A stretch of 64,000 bases of DNA from Sporosarcina sp. FSL K6-1508 (GTDB lineage Bacteria; Bacillota; Bacilli; Bacillales_A; Planococcaceae). The stretch is from the NCBI RefSeq assembly GCF_038007465.1, contig NZ_JBBOXF010000001.1:3359001-3423000 (forward strand), read 5' to 3'. The translations under genes were made by a program, and so were the position numbers. The notes beneath the pieces are model-generated. The model worked only from the letters and a program-made list of their open reading frames with translations, made no database searches and had not been told where the DNA came from. Of this stretch, positions 33,775-42,714 are shown in pieces. Each line of letters begins with the position of its first letter. Position 1 is the stretch's first letter.

Positions 33775-34851
33775 ATGAATAATGAACTAGATTTTATTAA
33801 AAAATATAATATACCTGTAGTAAAAATCGATCCAAAACGTAATTATTGGCTAGTAAGAACCAATGCAGGAGAGTATTTCGAAGAATTTTATCTAGGAGAT
33901 TTTATCGGGATAAATTGGAATGAATTTAGTGATCCGCTCGACTTTACTGATGTTCACAAAGAAGATACAACCATTAATATTGCTGATACATATAAAGAAA
34001 ATAAACAACCCGGTCACACGTATTCTCAAATAAAAAGGTTTTTCCATGAAATAAAAATTGGCGACATAATTATGATTCCTAGTAAAAATTCAAAACATAT
34101 TGGTTTTGGGGAAGTTAGCTCTGACGTCTTTATTTCAAAGAATAGTCAAACTGAAATTGACGAAGGAGAATGCACGTACGAAAAAAGAAGAAGTGTTAAA
34201 TGGTTGAAAACAGTGGAACGGAAAGAATTAGATCCTTATCTATATAAAATGATGAGTTCACATTTAACAATCAGTAACGCTAATGACTATGCGGATTCCA
34301 TTGACAGAACCCTGCACACCTTTTATTACAAAGGAGATAAAGCTCACCTTGTACTTAAAGTAAATCAAGATAACGATATACCACTTATGGATCTTTTGAA
34401 TGGGTTAACGGCTCCGTTAGAATTGGTGGAATTGATAAATAATCCTGCAAATTCTGCTGATTTCAAAAAAAATGATCTTGATGCAAAATTAAGGGTACAA
34501 TCTCGAGGTTTAATTGAACTTGTTTCTTCTGGAGACGCGTTTTTGTTAGTTATTTTATTAGGAGTTGCAATTGTGGGGTTGGTAGGTGGAAAATTCAGAG
34601 TAGATGTGAATAAAGAAAAGATAGAAGGGGAACTTTCAACAGAAGGACTTTTAGAGAAAATATTAAAATTCAAGCAATTGTCTTCAAGCAATAAGGCTGA
34701 AAAACAACTACATGAAAAAACCATAAAAGAGATTGAAGAAAAGCTTTTACTAGCAATGGATAAACTTGAAATGGTTACACCTAAAGAATTAGACAGATTG
34801 ATAGAAACCCCGATGGAAGAAGTAGTTGTTAATGAGGATATTACGAAATAA
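33775..34851 (+). CDS. EVE/Mrr-N-like domain protein with transmembrane helix, candidate defence gene
   Basis: 358 residues from ATG 33775, which has AAGGAGAG seven bases upstream (the frame starts 12 codons earlier without a site). Residues about 20-185 resemble the PUA/EVE-like N-terminal domain of restriction-type proteins: NYWLVRTNAGEYFEEFYLGDFIGINWNEF, then QIKRFFHEIKIGDIIMIPS, HIGFGEVSSDV. A second part (about 165-215, SSHLTISNANDYADSIDRTLHTFYYKGDKAHLVLKV) is also typical of these proteins. One transmembrane helix lies at about 256-276 (FLLVILLGVAIVGLVGG), then a coiled-coil tail. No nuclease motif is seen. A sensor linked to a membrane effector is inferred. Confidence 0.6.
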   Translation: MNNELDFIKKYNIPVVKIDPKRNYWLVRTNAGEYFEEFYLGDFIGINWNEFSDPLDFTDVHKEDTTINIADTYKENKQPGHTYSQIKRFFHEIKIGDIIMIPSKNSKHIGFGEVSSDVFISKNSQTEIDEGECTYEKRRSVKWLKTVERKELDPYLYKMMSSHLTISNANDYADSIDRTLHTFYYKGDKAHLVLKVNQDNDIPLMDLLNGLTAPLELVELINNPANSADFKKNDLDAKLRVQSRGLIELVSSGDAFLLVILLGVAIVGLVGGKFRVDVNKEKIEGELSTEGLLEKILKFKQLSSSNKAEKQLHEKTIKEIEEKLLLAMDKLEMVTPKELDRLIETPMEEVVVNEDITK

Positions 34852-34887
34852 ATAAAAACAAGAGCTAATTAGCTCTTGTTTTTATTT
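34850..34887. terminator. bidirectional terminator
   Basis: AAATAAAAACAAGAGCTAATTAGCTCTTGTTTTTATTT, perfect palindrome between the 33775 gene and the convergent 34882 gene. Confidence 0.9.
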
Positions 34888-35115
34888 ATAATATGAGGAT
34901 ATCTTGAAAAACCTAAAAATAATAAAAATTGAAATTAAAGAGAATATTACCGGAAAAATTGGTATACCTTCATACAAAATATAGTTTAGCTTGAAAAACA
35001 ATCCTATAGTAAACATTTGAAGTGAAGTTAGAAATCCGAAAATGATCAAAAACATTCCGCAAATAGAAACGACATGGAGAATTTTCTTCCCGAATTGATT
35101 CAGATGCATTTCCAT
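34882..35115 (-). CDS. small two-helix membrane protein, hypothetical
   Basis: 77 residues; helices at about 13-34 and 49-66, basic ends. GGAAGGATG before the ATG. No family recognised. It is at the left border of the prophage. Confidence 0.55.
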   Translation of the reverse strand: MEMHLNQFGKKILHVVSICGMFLIIFGFLTSLQMFTIGLFFKLNYILYEGIPIFPVIFSLISIFIIFRFFKISSYYK

Positions 35116-35270
35116 TTTTCATCCTTCCCTTCAATATTTCATTATCCCCTACTTCAGTATATCTTTCAATTATATTCTTTAGCACAATAATTGTCTATTT
35201 GTTTCGTTTAATAAATAGGTTTACTTATTTATTAGCGATTGAAGGAGTGAGCGGTCGCCTTTTACTTAGG

Positions 35271-35372
35271 CCTTACTTATTTACTGCAACAGTATACTTA
35301 ACCGCTATCCCCTATACTTCCGCATCTGTGAGCGTGCTATTTCCTAGTTTATCAGATGCATGAACCCCTGCC
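35271..35372 (-). pseudogene. duplicate fragment of the lysin C-terminus
   Basis: About 100 bases resemble 35846-35950 at roughly three of four positions (ACAGTATACTTAACCGCTA...TTCCGCATCTGTGAGCGTG) but the frame is broken. The 35375-35698 gene stands between the fragment and the real lysin end. Confidence 0.65.
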
Positions 35373-35374
35373 TT

Positions 35375-35698
35375 CTACCAACCATATTTTTCAACTTTAC
35401 GTCGGGTATGTCGGGTCTTTTTTAAAAATCCTGACTTAATCAATTTATGCAAATCGTTTGTAGGTTTACCTTTAATAATATTTGTTATATCTTCTTTCTC
35501 AAAAGGTCGACCATCATTCGAATACCCCAATTCATTTACTTTATTCGCAACCTTTTCAACACTACCTATGTATGCATACTCCTTGATGATTTGCTCTTCC
35601 AGCGTCTCAGGATGGAAGGATTCAACTAAAACTACAAACCCTTGTAATTTCTCAATTTCTTTTTTTGCTTGTTCTACGGTTTTTAAGTTCTTCATCAT
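35375..35698 (-). CDS. hypothetical protein at prophage border
   Basis: 107 residues from ATG 35698 (GGGGGCGAG upstream). Helical, highly charged: EQAKKEIEKLQGFVVLVESFHPETLEEQIIKEYAYIGSVEKVANKVNELGY, basic C-terminus (KKTRHTRRKVEK). The IGSVEKVANKVNELGYSNDGRPFEKEDIT segment looks like an HTH. It may be a phage-encoded regulator; unproven. Confidence 0.55.
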   Translation of the reverse strand: MMKNLKTVEQAKKEIEKLQGFVVLVESFHPETLEEQIIKEYAYIGSVEKVANKVNELGYSNDGRPFEKEDITNIIKGKPTNDLHKLIKSGFLKKTRHTRRKVEKYGW

Positions 35699-35757
35699 CT
35701 CGCCCCCCTTATCTGAGTAGTTCGACATGTATACTAAATACCCTTTAATTTTACAAA

Positions 35758-35800
35758 TAAAAAAGCGACCCGTCCCCGATTACTGGATAAGTCGCTTTTT
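35758..35800. repeat. R1-like hairpin / terminator
   Basis: aaaaAAGCGACCCGTCCCCGATTACTGGATAAGTCGCTTtttt between the lysin gene and the 35375 gene; would terminate the phage late transcript. Confidence 0.65.
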
Positions 35801-35845
35801 GCTAGGTGTATTAGATGCCCTTTACGTCTTTATTATATCATACCC

Positions 35846-37114
35846 TTACTTATTAACCGCGATAGTATACTTAACCGCTAACCCTAATACATCCGCATCT
35901 GTCAGCGTGTTATTTTTCAACTTGTCTTTCCAAGACACATGAGCCCCCGCCTTAATGGCTGCAGCTACAATGATTTCCCGTCTTGCTTTGCTTGAAAGAG
36001 ATACTTCCGTTTCCGCTTTTAAAGATGGACTTGAAAACTTCAATTCTTCATCCTCCTTTTGTGAAGGTCCTGGTATGTCCGTGGCGACTGTTTTACGTTT
36101 CAAACCAAATGCCTCGGCAATCCCATTAACATGGCCACGTGCAACTTTATCAAGAAATGCATTATCTGTTAACAGCTTGGCATCATCCGGATTATCGATG
36201 AATCCTGACTCCGTGAGCAAGGCCGGCATTTTAGACTCACGTAGAACCGCTAAATCTCCACGCTTTTTCCCACGATTGCGCCAGTTAGTCGATTTTATAA
36301 CTGCAGCATTGATTGCACTTTGAACTTTAGTAGTCATTGCGCTCACGGAACCGTTATAAATCCAATCCTCGTAGCCGTAGCCGGACGGTGTAGCGTTGAT
36401 ATGGATGGATAGCAACAATTCAGCACCCCATGCATTTGCAAGCTTTGCGCGTTCAGAAAGGGTCAAATAGATGTCGGATGTTCGCGACATCTTAACTGTT
36501 ACCTCACTGTATTCATTTTGCAAGATATCTCGGATTTTCTGCGATATCTTAAGCGTTAAAACCTTTTCTTGCAACCCCAATCCAACTGCCCCCGGATCCT
36601 TACCACCATGCCCGGGGTCTATGAAAATTTTAACCACGTTACCATCCCCTTTGTCATATTTCATAAGATCGTATTGCTCAATCAATTTATTAAGTTTTTC
36701 TGGGTAATTAACATCAGTGGCATAGCCGGACGCTTTGACTGCAGCAGTAGCCTTTTTATAATCAGTTTGATTTAATACTGCCTCATATCGGTTAGATGTC
36801 TCCCTTCCAGTTCCATGAGTGTATTTCTGGACCAGGTCGATGACGCACCCTTCGAATGTGGGATACTTCCTGAAATCGGCATCTATATAATAGACAGTGC
36901 CATCGTTTTTATTCTCAGCAGTCCGTTTTGTGTATATATCGCCTGGCCATTCACTACTTGATTTAATACCGAAAAGGTTGTTAGCTTTCAATGCTAATTC
37001 ACTTGTCCCGGATGCGGATTCCAAAATCCCCTGCGCAATAATCAAAGAAGGAAGGACTCCTTGAGCCCTCCCGTGTTTTATTGCATATGGAGCTAGTTGG
37101 TCGATGAATGTCAT
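35846..37114 (-). CDS. phage lysin: glucosaminidase + N-acetylmuramoyl-L-alanine amidase
   Basis: 422 residues from ATG 37114, one base after the holin stop. Residues about 5-150 are a FlgJ/LytG-type glucosaminidase (LPSLIIAQGILESASG with the catalytic Glu, NNLFGIK). Residues about 160-345 are Amidase_3: IDPGHGGKDPGA, LSIHINA and LLTESGFIDNPDD with the zinc ligands and catalytic Glu. A linker leads to a C-terminal helical segment (AAIKAGAHVSWKDKLKNNTLTDADVL). It cleaves two bonds in peptidoglycan, exported through the holin pore. Confidence 0.93.
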   Translation of the reverse strand: MTFIDQLAPYAIKHGRAQGVLPSLIIAQGILESASGTSELALKANNLFGIKSSSEWPGDIYTKRTAENKNDGTVYYIDADFRKYPTFEGCVIDLVQKYTHGTGRETSNRYEAVLNQTDYKKATAAVKASGYATDVNYPEKLNKLIEQYDLMKYDKGDGNVVKIFIDPGHGGKDPGAVGLGLQEKVLTLKISQKIRDILQNEYSEVTVKMSRTSDIYLTLSERAKLANAWGAELLLSIHINATPSGYGYEDWIYNGSVSAMTTKVQSAINAAVIKSTNWRNRGKKRGDLAVLRESKMPALLTESGFIDNPDDAKLLTDNAFLDKVARGHVNGIAEAFGLKRKTVATDIPGPSQKEDEELKFSSPSLKAETEVSLSSKARREIIVAAAIKAGAHVSWKDKLKNNTLTDADVLGLAVKYTIAVNK

Positions 37115-37115
37115 T

Positions 37116-37649
37116 TCAACCCTCATCCTTTGTGTAGCCTTCGCTCGATTTCTCATTTTGAATATCAATCAATTCATCCACTTTTGCACTAATACGATTA
37201 TCAATCTTAGCTACATTTAATTGATGGTCTACTTTCGAACCAATCAGTTCTTCTCTTAGCTCTTCAGAAAAAGATTGATTGCCGGATTCGATGACTTTTA
37301 ATTTAGAAGCTAATCCCGCCGGAACAAGTACCCCTAGTTCGGCCATGTTTTCCATGATGGATAATGCTTCATTGACGATATAAAAAAGAACGGTCGCATA
37401 TGTAACTGCTCCGTTCATACCTAGTATTTGATCAATGATGTTGGCCATGATAACCATAACGAGAACTAACATTTTTCTTGCGTAGCCGAACAGACTTTTT
37501 CGACTCCACAAATTTTCGTTCTTGTATGCTTTGAAAATACCTGTGATAATATCAAGCGCCATTAAGATTAATAAAAAGTGGAGAAACTTAACTCCCCCAA
37601 ACAAATACATGTGTACGATTTCCAACTGACCCAAATAAAAACCTCCCAT
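37116..37649 (-). CDS. phage holin (holin_4 / toxin-secretion holin family)
   Basis: 177 residues: three hydrophobic helices in the first 110 residues (FLHFLLILMALDIITGIFKAYKNENLWSRKS is the family signature), then a charged coiled-coil tail of about 50 residues. It forms membrane holes to let the lysin out. The lysin follows immediately. Confidence 0.9.
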   Translation of the reverse strand: MGGFYLGQLEIVHMYLFGGVKFLHFLLILMALDIITGIFKAYKNENLWSRKSLFGYARKMLVLVMVIMANIIDQILGMNGAVTYATVLFYIVNEALSIMENMAELGVLVPAGLASKLKVIESGNQSFSEELREELIGSKVDHQLNVAKIDNRISAKVDELIDIQNEKSSEGYTKDEG

Positions 37650-37677
37650 TATTTTTCACTCCTTAATTTTGAGTAAA

Positions 37678-37706
37678 TAAAAAGAACGCCCGGTGTGGAC
37701 GTTCCT
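37678..37706. terminator. GAACGCCC-type hairpin
   Basis: aaaaaGAACGcccggtgtggaCGTTCct between holin and the next gene; ends the gene at 37705. Confidence 0.6.
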
Positions 37707-38082
37707 ACAATTTTATATTTGAGCTCCATACTATTATCAGAAGGCCAATTAGGGCTAATAGCATTGTACCTATACATACAATAATATAGATTTTAAATAA
37801 TACTTCCGCGAACTTTTCGTAGTCATCATCTTCTTCATCAACCGTGACCGAATTAAAGATAGCCTGTAATAAAAACTTTAAAAACATAGCGACAAAAACA
37901 CCAAATATAATGACGGCTACAACAGAGAAGCCGGACAGTAGTATTTTAATCCCTATACTTTGTGAGTTTTCTTTAAAAGCATTGATAACGGCAAATACGG
38001 AAAAAGCAGAAACTCCAAGTATTGAAGCTAAGCTACCGGCAATCCCTAATATACGCTCAAATAACCCAAGACTGTTTTTCAC
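37705..38082 (-). CDS. phage membrane protein, hypothetical
   Basis: 125 residues from GTG 38082 (GGAGG upstream; an ATG nine codons earlier has no site). Helices at about 14-35, 46-68 and 98-122, with an acidic loop (VDEEDDDYEKF). Placed in the lysis region, it may be an accessory lysis or exclusion protein. Its own terminator is next to the stop. Confidence 0.55.
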   Translation of the reverse strand: MKNSLGLFERILGIAGSLASILGVSAFSVFAVINAFKENSQSIGIKILLSGFSVVAVIIFGVFVAMFLKFLLQAIFNSVTVDEEDDDYEKFAEVLFKIYIIVCIGTMLLALIGLLIIVWSSNIKL

Positions 38083-38169
38083 CAAACCACGCCCTCCATC
38101 ATCCATCATTCGACAAAAGAGGAAGGAATCCTTCTTTTCAGTTACGACACATAATGGTCCTATAGTTCA

Positions 38170-38391
38170 TTATCTTAAATTTGTTAATTTCCTAAAATCT
38201 CTTAGATACTTAAATAATAGTTCTCTAATCTCTGTTTCGGATTCAACTGAGTCTAACGAATAGCGATATATTACTTCGTTAGTTGCTTTTTTAGCTAAAA
38301 CACAAATATAAGAAGGGTTAATTCCCTCAAATTCCGGAAAGACTTTTACAGCTTCTTCATTTGCTATTTCTATAATTCTAAACTCCGACAT
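38170..38391 (-). CDS. hypothetical protein
   Basis: 73 residues (SEFRIIEIANEEAVKVFPEFEGINPSYICVLAKK...); GGGTGAG before the ATG. No family recognised. It could be an accessory gene inserted between tail and lysis genes. Confidence 0.5.
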   Translation of the reverse strand: MSEFRIIEIANEEAVKVFPEFEGINPSYICVLAKKATNEVIYRYSLDSVESETEIRELLFKYLRDFRKLTNLR

Positions 38392-38511
38392 AATCTCACC
38401 CTTTTCCTCAAATACTTACACAATTAATATATTCATAATACTTATTTTTTATACCATATATTAATTTGTGGATTATTTAAGATGAAAAAGGACATAAAAA
38501 ATAACGCTAGC

Positions 38512-38655
38512 TTATGCTGCGTCAACAACTCCACGTCTCTTCATTTCTTGTCTAACATTTTCTCTCAAAAATGCAGGTACTGCGATTTCTCCTTGTGCTG
38601 GGTTCTCCAATACTCTTAAACCTATTTCTACTAAATCTGCATATAATGCTACCAT
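38512..38655 (-). CDS. CD1375-like small tail peptide
   Basis: 47 residues: MVALYADLVEIGLRVLENPAQGEIAVPAFLRENVRQEMKRRGVVDAA. The M-x-x-YADL-x-E-x-GLR pattern is that of small XkdX/CD1375-type proteins placed after tail-fibre genes. ATG 38655 has AAAGGAG upstream. Function unknown. Confidence 0.7.
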   Translation of the reverse strand: MVALYADLVEIGLRVLENPAQGEIAVPAFLRENVRQEMKRRGVVDAA

Positions 38656-38656
38656 T

Positions 38657-39046
38657 TTACAACACTCCTTTTATAGTTAATGTTTCTACTAATTCTGCTA
38701 GCGCAATTTGATTGTTCAACTTGTCTATTTCCTGTTTTTCAATCGATTCTGCCAGTGCTAGTTGTAATATATTTTTTTCTTGTTCCAATTGTTCTAGTTT
38801 TTCTACTAAATGCTGGGGCTCTATTGGTAAATCAATATATTGATAGTATAGTGATCTATTCGATAAGTTTACGTATAAGACGGCTTGTTTACCTACTTGT
38901 AGTAGTGGTTCTGGGATAGACTCCACTAACAACCCTTCTTGCTCTAATTCCTCTTTCGTTTTTTGTAAACCGTTTTGTTCATCAAATGGCATATAGTGTT
39001 GTAATTCTTCTTTCCCTGTAACCTTGTTGTACTTCACATATATCAT
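38657..39046 (-). CDS. phage protein after tail fibre (XkdW-like position), coiled coil
   Basis: 129 residues; an N-terminal strand-rich part (YVKYNKVTGKEELQHYMPFD) and a long coiled coil (residues about 80-125). Position matches the XkdW / tail-fibre-assembly proteins of PBSX-like phages. Confidence 0.65.
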   Translation of the reverse strand: MIYVKYNKVTGKEELQHYMPFDEQNGLQKTKEELEQEGLLVESIPEPLLQVGKQAVLYVNLSNRSLYYQYIDLPIEPQHLVEKLEQLEQEKNILQLALAESIEKQEIDKLNNQIALAELVETLTIKGVL

Positions 39047-39058
39047 GTTTTCCCCTCC

Positions 39059-40672
39059 TTATAGTAGTGTATAAATACAATCTAACTTTAATAATTTTAT
39101 TCCATTCACAGCCATTAATCCGCTCAATGAATAGATGTACCCTAAATCATCAACTTTTATGGACAATTGTCCATTGTACGTCGGTTCTATATTAAGCATA
39201 TTGACAGAGGATGATCTTGCACGACCATGCGTGTCGATTTCTCCAATTAAATCATAAGATGCTACCCCATAATACACATTATAGTTTTTATCATTCACAA
39301 CGCTTTTCTTTCGGCTAAGTGAGTAGTCATCTCCGGACAAACTCTGAATTCCTGTCGCATCTATGTCGTAAATTGCTCCACCTTCTCCGGAAGAGTAGAA
39401 AATACCTTCATTATCTACTGCGACCGTTGTTTCTATTCTGAATCCGCCATACGATGATTTTTTTGACAGAGTACCATTTAGAGTCAATCGGTAAATATAA
39501 CCATATGCTTGAAACCCGAAAACGTAACCACCATGTATTTTTATAGCGCTTAAACGAGAACCAAAACTTGTTGGTGTGGATGTATATGTGTAAGTCCATA
39601 TTATGCTCCCGTCTAGTTTCGAGATTTTACGCATTCCGGTTTGGTTAGATATATAAATATGTGTGTCGTCATGGTCTACTCCCCATGCTAACCCAATGCT
39701 TACATTCATTGTTAATACCTTAAATACAAGACTGCCGGATGAATTTAGTTTTAAATGGTGTCCGTTATCGTAAGTGTGTACACTTCCATCCGCATCCGCA
39801 ACTACAAATTGCCCGGAGCCACTATGAACGATTGGATAAGACCAAACGATTGACCCATTCGAAATAGTTACTTTTGCAAGTATAGTTGTTGTCAGAACAA
39901 AACAGTATACCCCGGCTTTATCTATGTCGTACTCTAGAATATTTCCTGTTAGCCCCGTAATCGTATTATTTAAAAGCACTTCCCATTTTGGTGACTTTAC
40001 TTCAAAAGACCGCACCTTTGTTGGTTTAGGGATGACTGTACCATTCACGCCAAATACATTTATTCCACTTTTAATGTTAGAAGCAATTAAATCAGCGTCC
40101 CCCAATAAAGTCTGTACGCCACTCAAATATTGCCCTGATGCTATCGTTTGATTGGCGATACCTGGTGTAAATGTTTGCGCTGATTTACTTGGGATAGTAC
40201 CGTTTACAATTCCGTTCTCCGTTCCAATCGTATAAGGACTCAACACATTTGCGGCAATAGCCGTTCCGTACTCCCCCCCCTCACCCTGTAAGATAAAAGA
40301 CGTGCCACTGTAGCGGACAGTGTAGATGCTGCCTGCTTTTAAATTTCCGGATGACATTGCGTTCCCGTTAGATTTAATGACAGGTTTGGCACCCAGTCCG
40401 TTTACATTTAGCGTAACTGCGCCTGTGTTAGCTATGATATTTTTGAACGACAATGCCAGGCCTTCTATTAAATCGGACGGCACTGGATTCAATGCAACTG
40501 CTTTAGTGTTCGCTCCTGTAGCACTACCATAAGGAACATGGTTAATATAATCTTTGGTGTGCTCCGAAATCACATTATCTATTGTGTCGGCATTGTTGTT
40601 AAAATCATCTACATTATAAAAATCTTCTTGCGCCGGCTTTTTAAGTTTATAATTGATTGTTTCTGTAGCCAT
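39059..40672 (-). CDS. tail fibre / receptor-binding protein with PQQ-like propeller
   Basis: 537 residues. N-terminus MATETINYKLKKPAQEDFYNVDDFNNNADTID is the XkdV/collar attachment sequence. Residues about 45-215 are repeat-like fibre stretches with GxVNGT turns. From about 220 the chain has repeats of the type KxxxxxGSIxWxY (KVTISNGSIVWSY, KISKLDGSIIWTY), which indicates a PQQ/WD-like beta-propeller tip. It should bind the host receptor. A tract of eight G in the coding strand (40273-40280) lies in codons for GEGGEYG. Confidence 0.85.
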   Translation of the reverse strand: MATETINYKLKKPAQEDFYNVDDFNNNADTIDNVISEHTKDYINHVPYGSATGANTKAVALNPVPSDLIEGLALSFKNIIANTGAVTLNVNGLGAKPVIKSNGNAMSSGNLKAGSIYTVRYSGTSFILQGEGGEYGTAIAANVLSPYTIGTENGIVNGTIPSKSAQTFTPGIANQTIASGQYLSGVQTLLGDADLIASNIKSGINVFGVNGTVIPKPTKVRSFEVKSPKWEVLLNNTITGLTGNILEYDIDKAGVYCFVLTTTILAKVTISNGSIVWSYPIVHSGSGQFVVADADGSVHTYDNGHHLKLNSSGSLVFKVLTMNVSIGLAWGVDHDDTHIYISNQTGMRKISKLDGSIIWTYTYTSTPTSFGSRLSAIKIHGGYVFGFQAYGYIYRLTLNGTLSKKSSYGGFRIETTVAVDNEGIFYSSGEGGAIYDIDATGIQSLSGDDYSLSRKKSVVNDKNYNVYYGVASYDLIGEIDTHGRARSSSVNMLNIEPTYNGQLSIKVDDLGYIYSLSGLMAVNGIKLLKLDCIYTLL

Positions 40673-41226
40673 TAATTCAACACCTCACTTCTTAATAGAT
40701 CATGCGTCAAGGAACGCATTTGACCATGTGTATATTTCGTGAAAAAGATATGTTGGTTATAGCGTAGCCCCACTGTAAGTAACATATTTTGAGGGGTAAT
40801 TCGTTCCAACAAAAGTTGAACCGTATCAAATTGACCTTTTACCGTTAATTCGATTTTCACATCCAACCATTTTTCAGCTACATTCCGCTCGAGATCATAG
40901 TGATTTTCACCCAGCAAACTATTGAGCAACTGTTTTAAAACTTTGTAACTATACGGTACTTGTTCTTGATAACGGGTTAAAATACGAAATCGACGAGTTT
41001 CGATTGTATCTGTAGCAGGAATTTTGAGTTCCAACATCTTCTCATAGCGAGTAGCCCCATTTTTATCTTCATTCACCGTTAAGACAAATTGATTGTTCAA
41101 AGCGTTTTCAATTTCTTTCCAAAGTGCATTAATAATAGGATTTTCAACGTTCGCAATTTCAACGAGCTCTTTAATTTCTTCTAAAACTGACGGTAAATAG
41201 CTTATAAGATCGACTTCTCTAGCCAC
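40672..41226 (-). CDS. XkdU-like tail/baseplate protein (DUF2313)
   Basis: 184 residues; ENALNNQFVLTVNEDKNGATRYEKML and the MSRRFRIL-type core IETRRFRILTRYQEQVPYSYKVLKQLLNSLLG are the DUF2313/YmfQ signature. Works with baseplate protein J in the wedge. Overlaps both neighbours by a few bases. Confidence 0.88.
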   Translation of the reverse strand: MAREVDLISYLPSVLEEIKELVEIANVENPIINALWKEIENALNNQFVLTVNEDKNGATRYEKMLELKIPATDTIETRRFRILTRYQEQVPYSYKVLKQLLNSLLGENHYDLERNVAEKWLDVKIELTVKGQFDTVQLLLERITPQNMLLTVGLRYNQHIFFTKYTHGQMRSLTHDLLRSEVLN

Positions 41227-42310
41227 TTACAACGCCTCGTTTCGGTATGGACTCCTTATCCAATTCGATGTTTGATGTATTACCGTTAAGCTGCGTATTA
41301 CCGATATCCAACACACCAGGAACGTCTAAAAAGCGATATTCAATTTGAGAGACACGGACAACGATAGACTGATGATCATCTTCGTAGGTAACCGCCTTTG
41401 CCCATTGCTCTGCCAACTCTTTAAAATAGTCGTCAACGACCTTTTGTGCTCGGTCCTTTATATCGACCCACGTCCACCCTGATTGATAGGTAATGTTGAG
41501 AGCAACATCAATCGGGGTTTCGTTCACACCAACCACAGTTACTATGTGGTCGATTGGAGCGATTCCGACCCCTTCTCCTTGTTGACCACCCGGATCTACC
41601 GCTTGTTGAGTAGCCGCAACGAGCGTCTGAGACGGCACTTGGAACTGCGAATTAATAATGGCAAGCTTTACTGTCCCCCCACCGTTCCAAGCACGATAAA
41701 CACGCACGCCACCGATGCCATCGAGCTTTCTTACTTTCTCTTTGTAATCAGCACGATTGCCTCCAAAAGCAGTTGATTCAAAACTATTAAAGTAACGTTC
41801 CCTAAAAACTTCTGTAGACTCTTCATCATCTCCAGGCACTAAAATATCTGTTAATACAGCTGTTTGTAATCCGTCGATATAGTCTATCGGTATCAATTGA
41901 CCAGAAAATAAATTCCCAATATTCCCCATTGTTTCACACTGGAGAATGAATTCACCGTATGAAATATGTTCAATAACTTCATAATTTAAGTCATCCAAGC
42001 TGTATCGACTCCCAATGGGTACATCAATGTTAAATACACCTTTTCGTCTGGCGAATGTTGCCTCATGTGGTTTTAAACCTCGTTCAGCAGCACGGCGAAT
42101 TAAATACTCTCGTGGTGCTGTATCGGCAAAAACCGCATCGATGAAGTTCTTTAAAGTGAAAAGCATTTGGACAGTCTCGACACTGTTACCTGCAGTTGCA
42201 TTAAAAACCATCGAGCTTCCTTCTCGCTTATCTAATGAATCATCTATACCAGCAAGCTTCTGTTCCATTAATTCTTCGTAGCTTATATCTAAGTTCAGTG
42301 AGTTAACCAT
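41219..42310 (-). CDS. baseplate J protein (XkdT-like)
   Basis: 363 residues. DDSLDKREGSSMVFNATA...FADTAPREYLIRRAAERGL and the downstream GTVLVPGDDEEST-like segment are family features (ILVPGDDEESTEVFRERYFNSFES). It forms the baseplate wedge of contractile tails. Tight overlap with the XkdU-like gene. Confidence 0.92.
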   Translation of the reverse strand: MVNSLNLDISYEELMEQKLAGIDDSLDKREGSSMVFNATAGNSVETVQMLFTLKNFIDAVFADTAPREYLIRRAAERGLKPHEATFARRKGVFNIDVPIGSRYSLDDLNYEVIEHISYGEFILQCETMGNIGNLFSGQLIPIDYIDGLQTAVLTDILVPGDDEESTEVFRERYFNSFESTAFGGNRADYKEKVRKLDGIGGVRVYRAWNGGGTVKLAIINSQFQVPSQTLVAATQQAVDPGGQQGEGVGIAPIDHIVTVVGVNETPIDVALNITYQSGWTWVDIKDRAQKVVDDYFKELAEQWAKAVTYEDDHQSIVVRVSQIEYRFLDVPGVLDIGNTQLNGNTSNIELDKESIPKRGVVSG

Positions 42311-42714
42311 TAGTAGTCCACCTCCTTTTCTCCCTCAGCATCTCCGAATATCGTATGAGCTGTATACTTTACGTGAACTCTATGTTTCTTTGTCGAAACC
42401 TCAAAAGTATCGACTTCAAGAATACGTTCATCTTGCAGCAAACAATCACGGATCCGGCGTTTTACTTCGCTCGCGACATACGAGGTAGGCATACCAAATA
42501 AGTCTTTTAACTCCACACCATAATTCCAACTGTAAATAATATGTTCATATCGCTCGATTGAAAGCATTAAAAAAATCGCTTGTTTCATGGCTTCCAGTTC
42601 ATCTGTATAGCCTACACAGCGATTCTTATCCACTATTAATTTATAATTTCTAGTTGGCTCAATAACTTCTTCGAAATCAAGAATAAGCCCGTCGTTGCTG
42701 CTTGATGGTATCAT
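42310..42714 (-). CDS. XkdS-like baseplate protein (DUF2634)
   Basis: 134 residues from ATG 42714 (AAGGAG nine bases upstream). GYTDELEAMKQAIFLMLSIERYEHIIYSWNYGVELKDLFG is characteristic of the gp25/XkdS family. Overlaps the XkdR-like gene by 38 bases. Confidence 0.88.
   Translation of the reverse strand: MIPSSSNDGLILDFEEVIEPTRNYKLIVDKNRCVGYTDELEAMKQAIFLMLSIERYEHIIYSWNYGVELKDLFGMPTSYVASEVKRRIRDCLLQDERILEVDTFEVSTKKHRVHVKYTAHTIFGDAEGEKEVDY

Noticed and set aside
6941..35800. R1 hairpins as a CRISPR-like array
   Set aside because: Copies are thousands of bases apart, vary in the loop and have no regular spacers or cas genes.
35271..35950. Duplicated lysin end as attachment site (attL/attR)
   Set aside because: The repeats are degenerate and long, contain coding sequence, and both lie at the same prophage end; no integrase is near.
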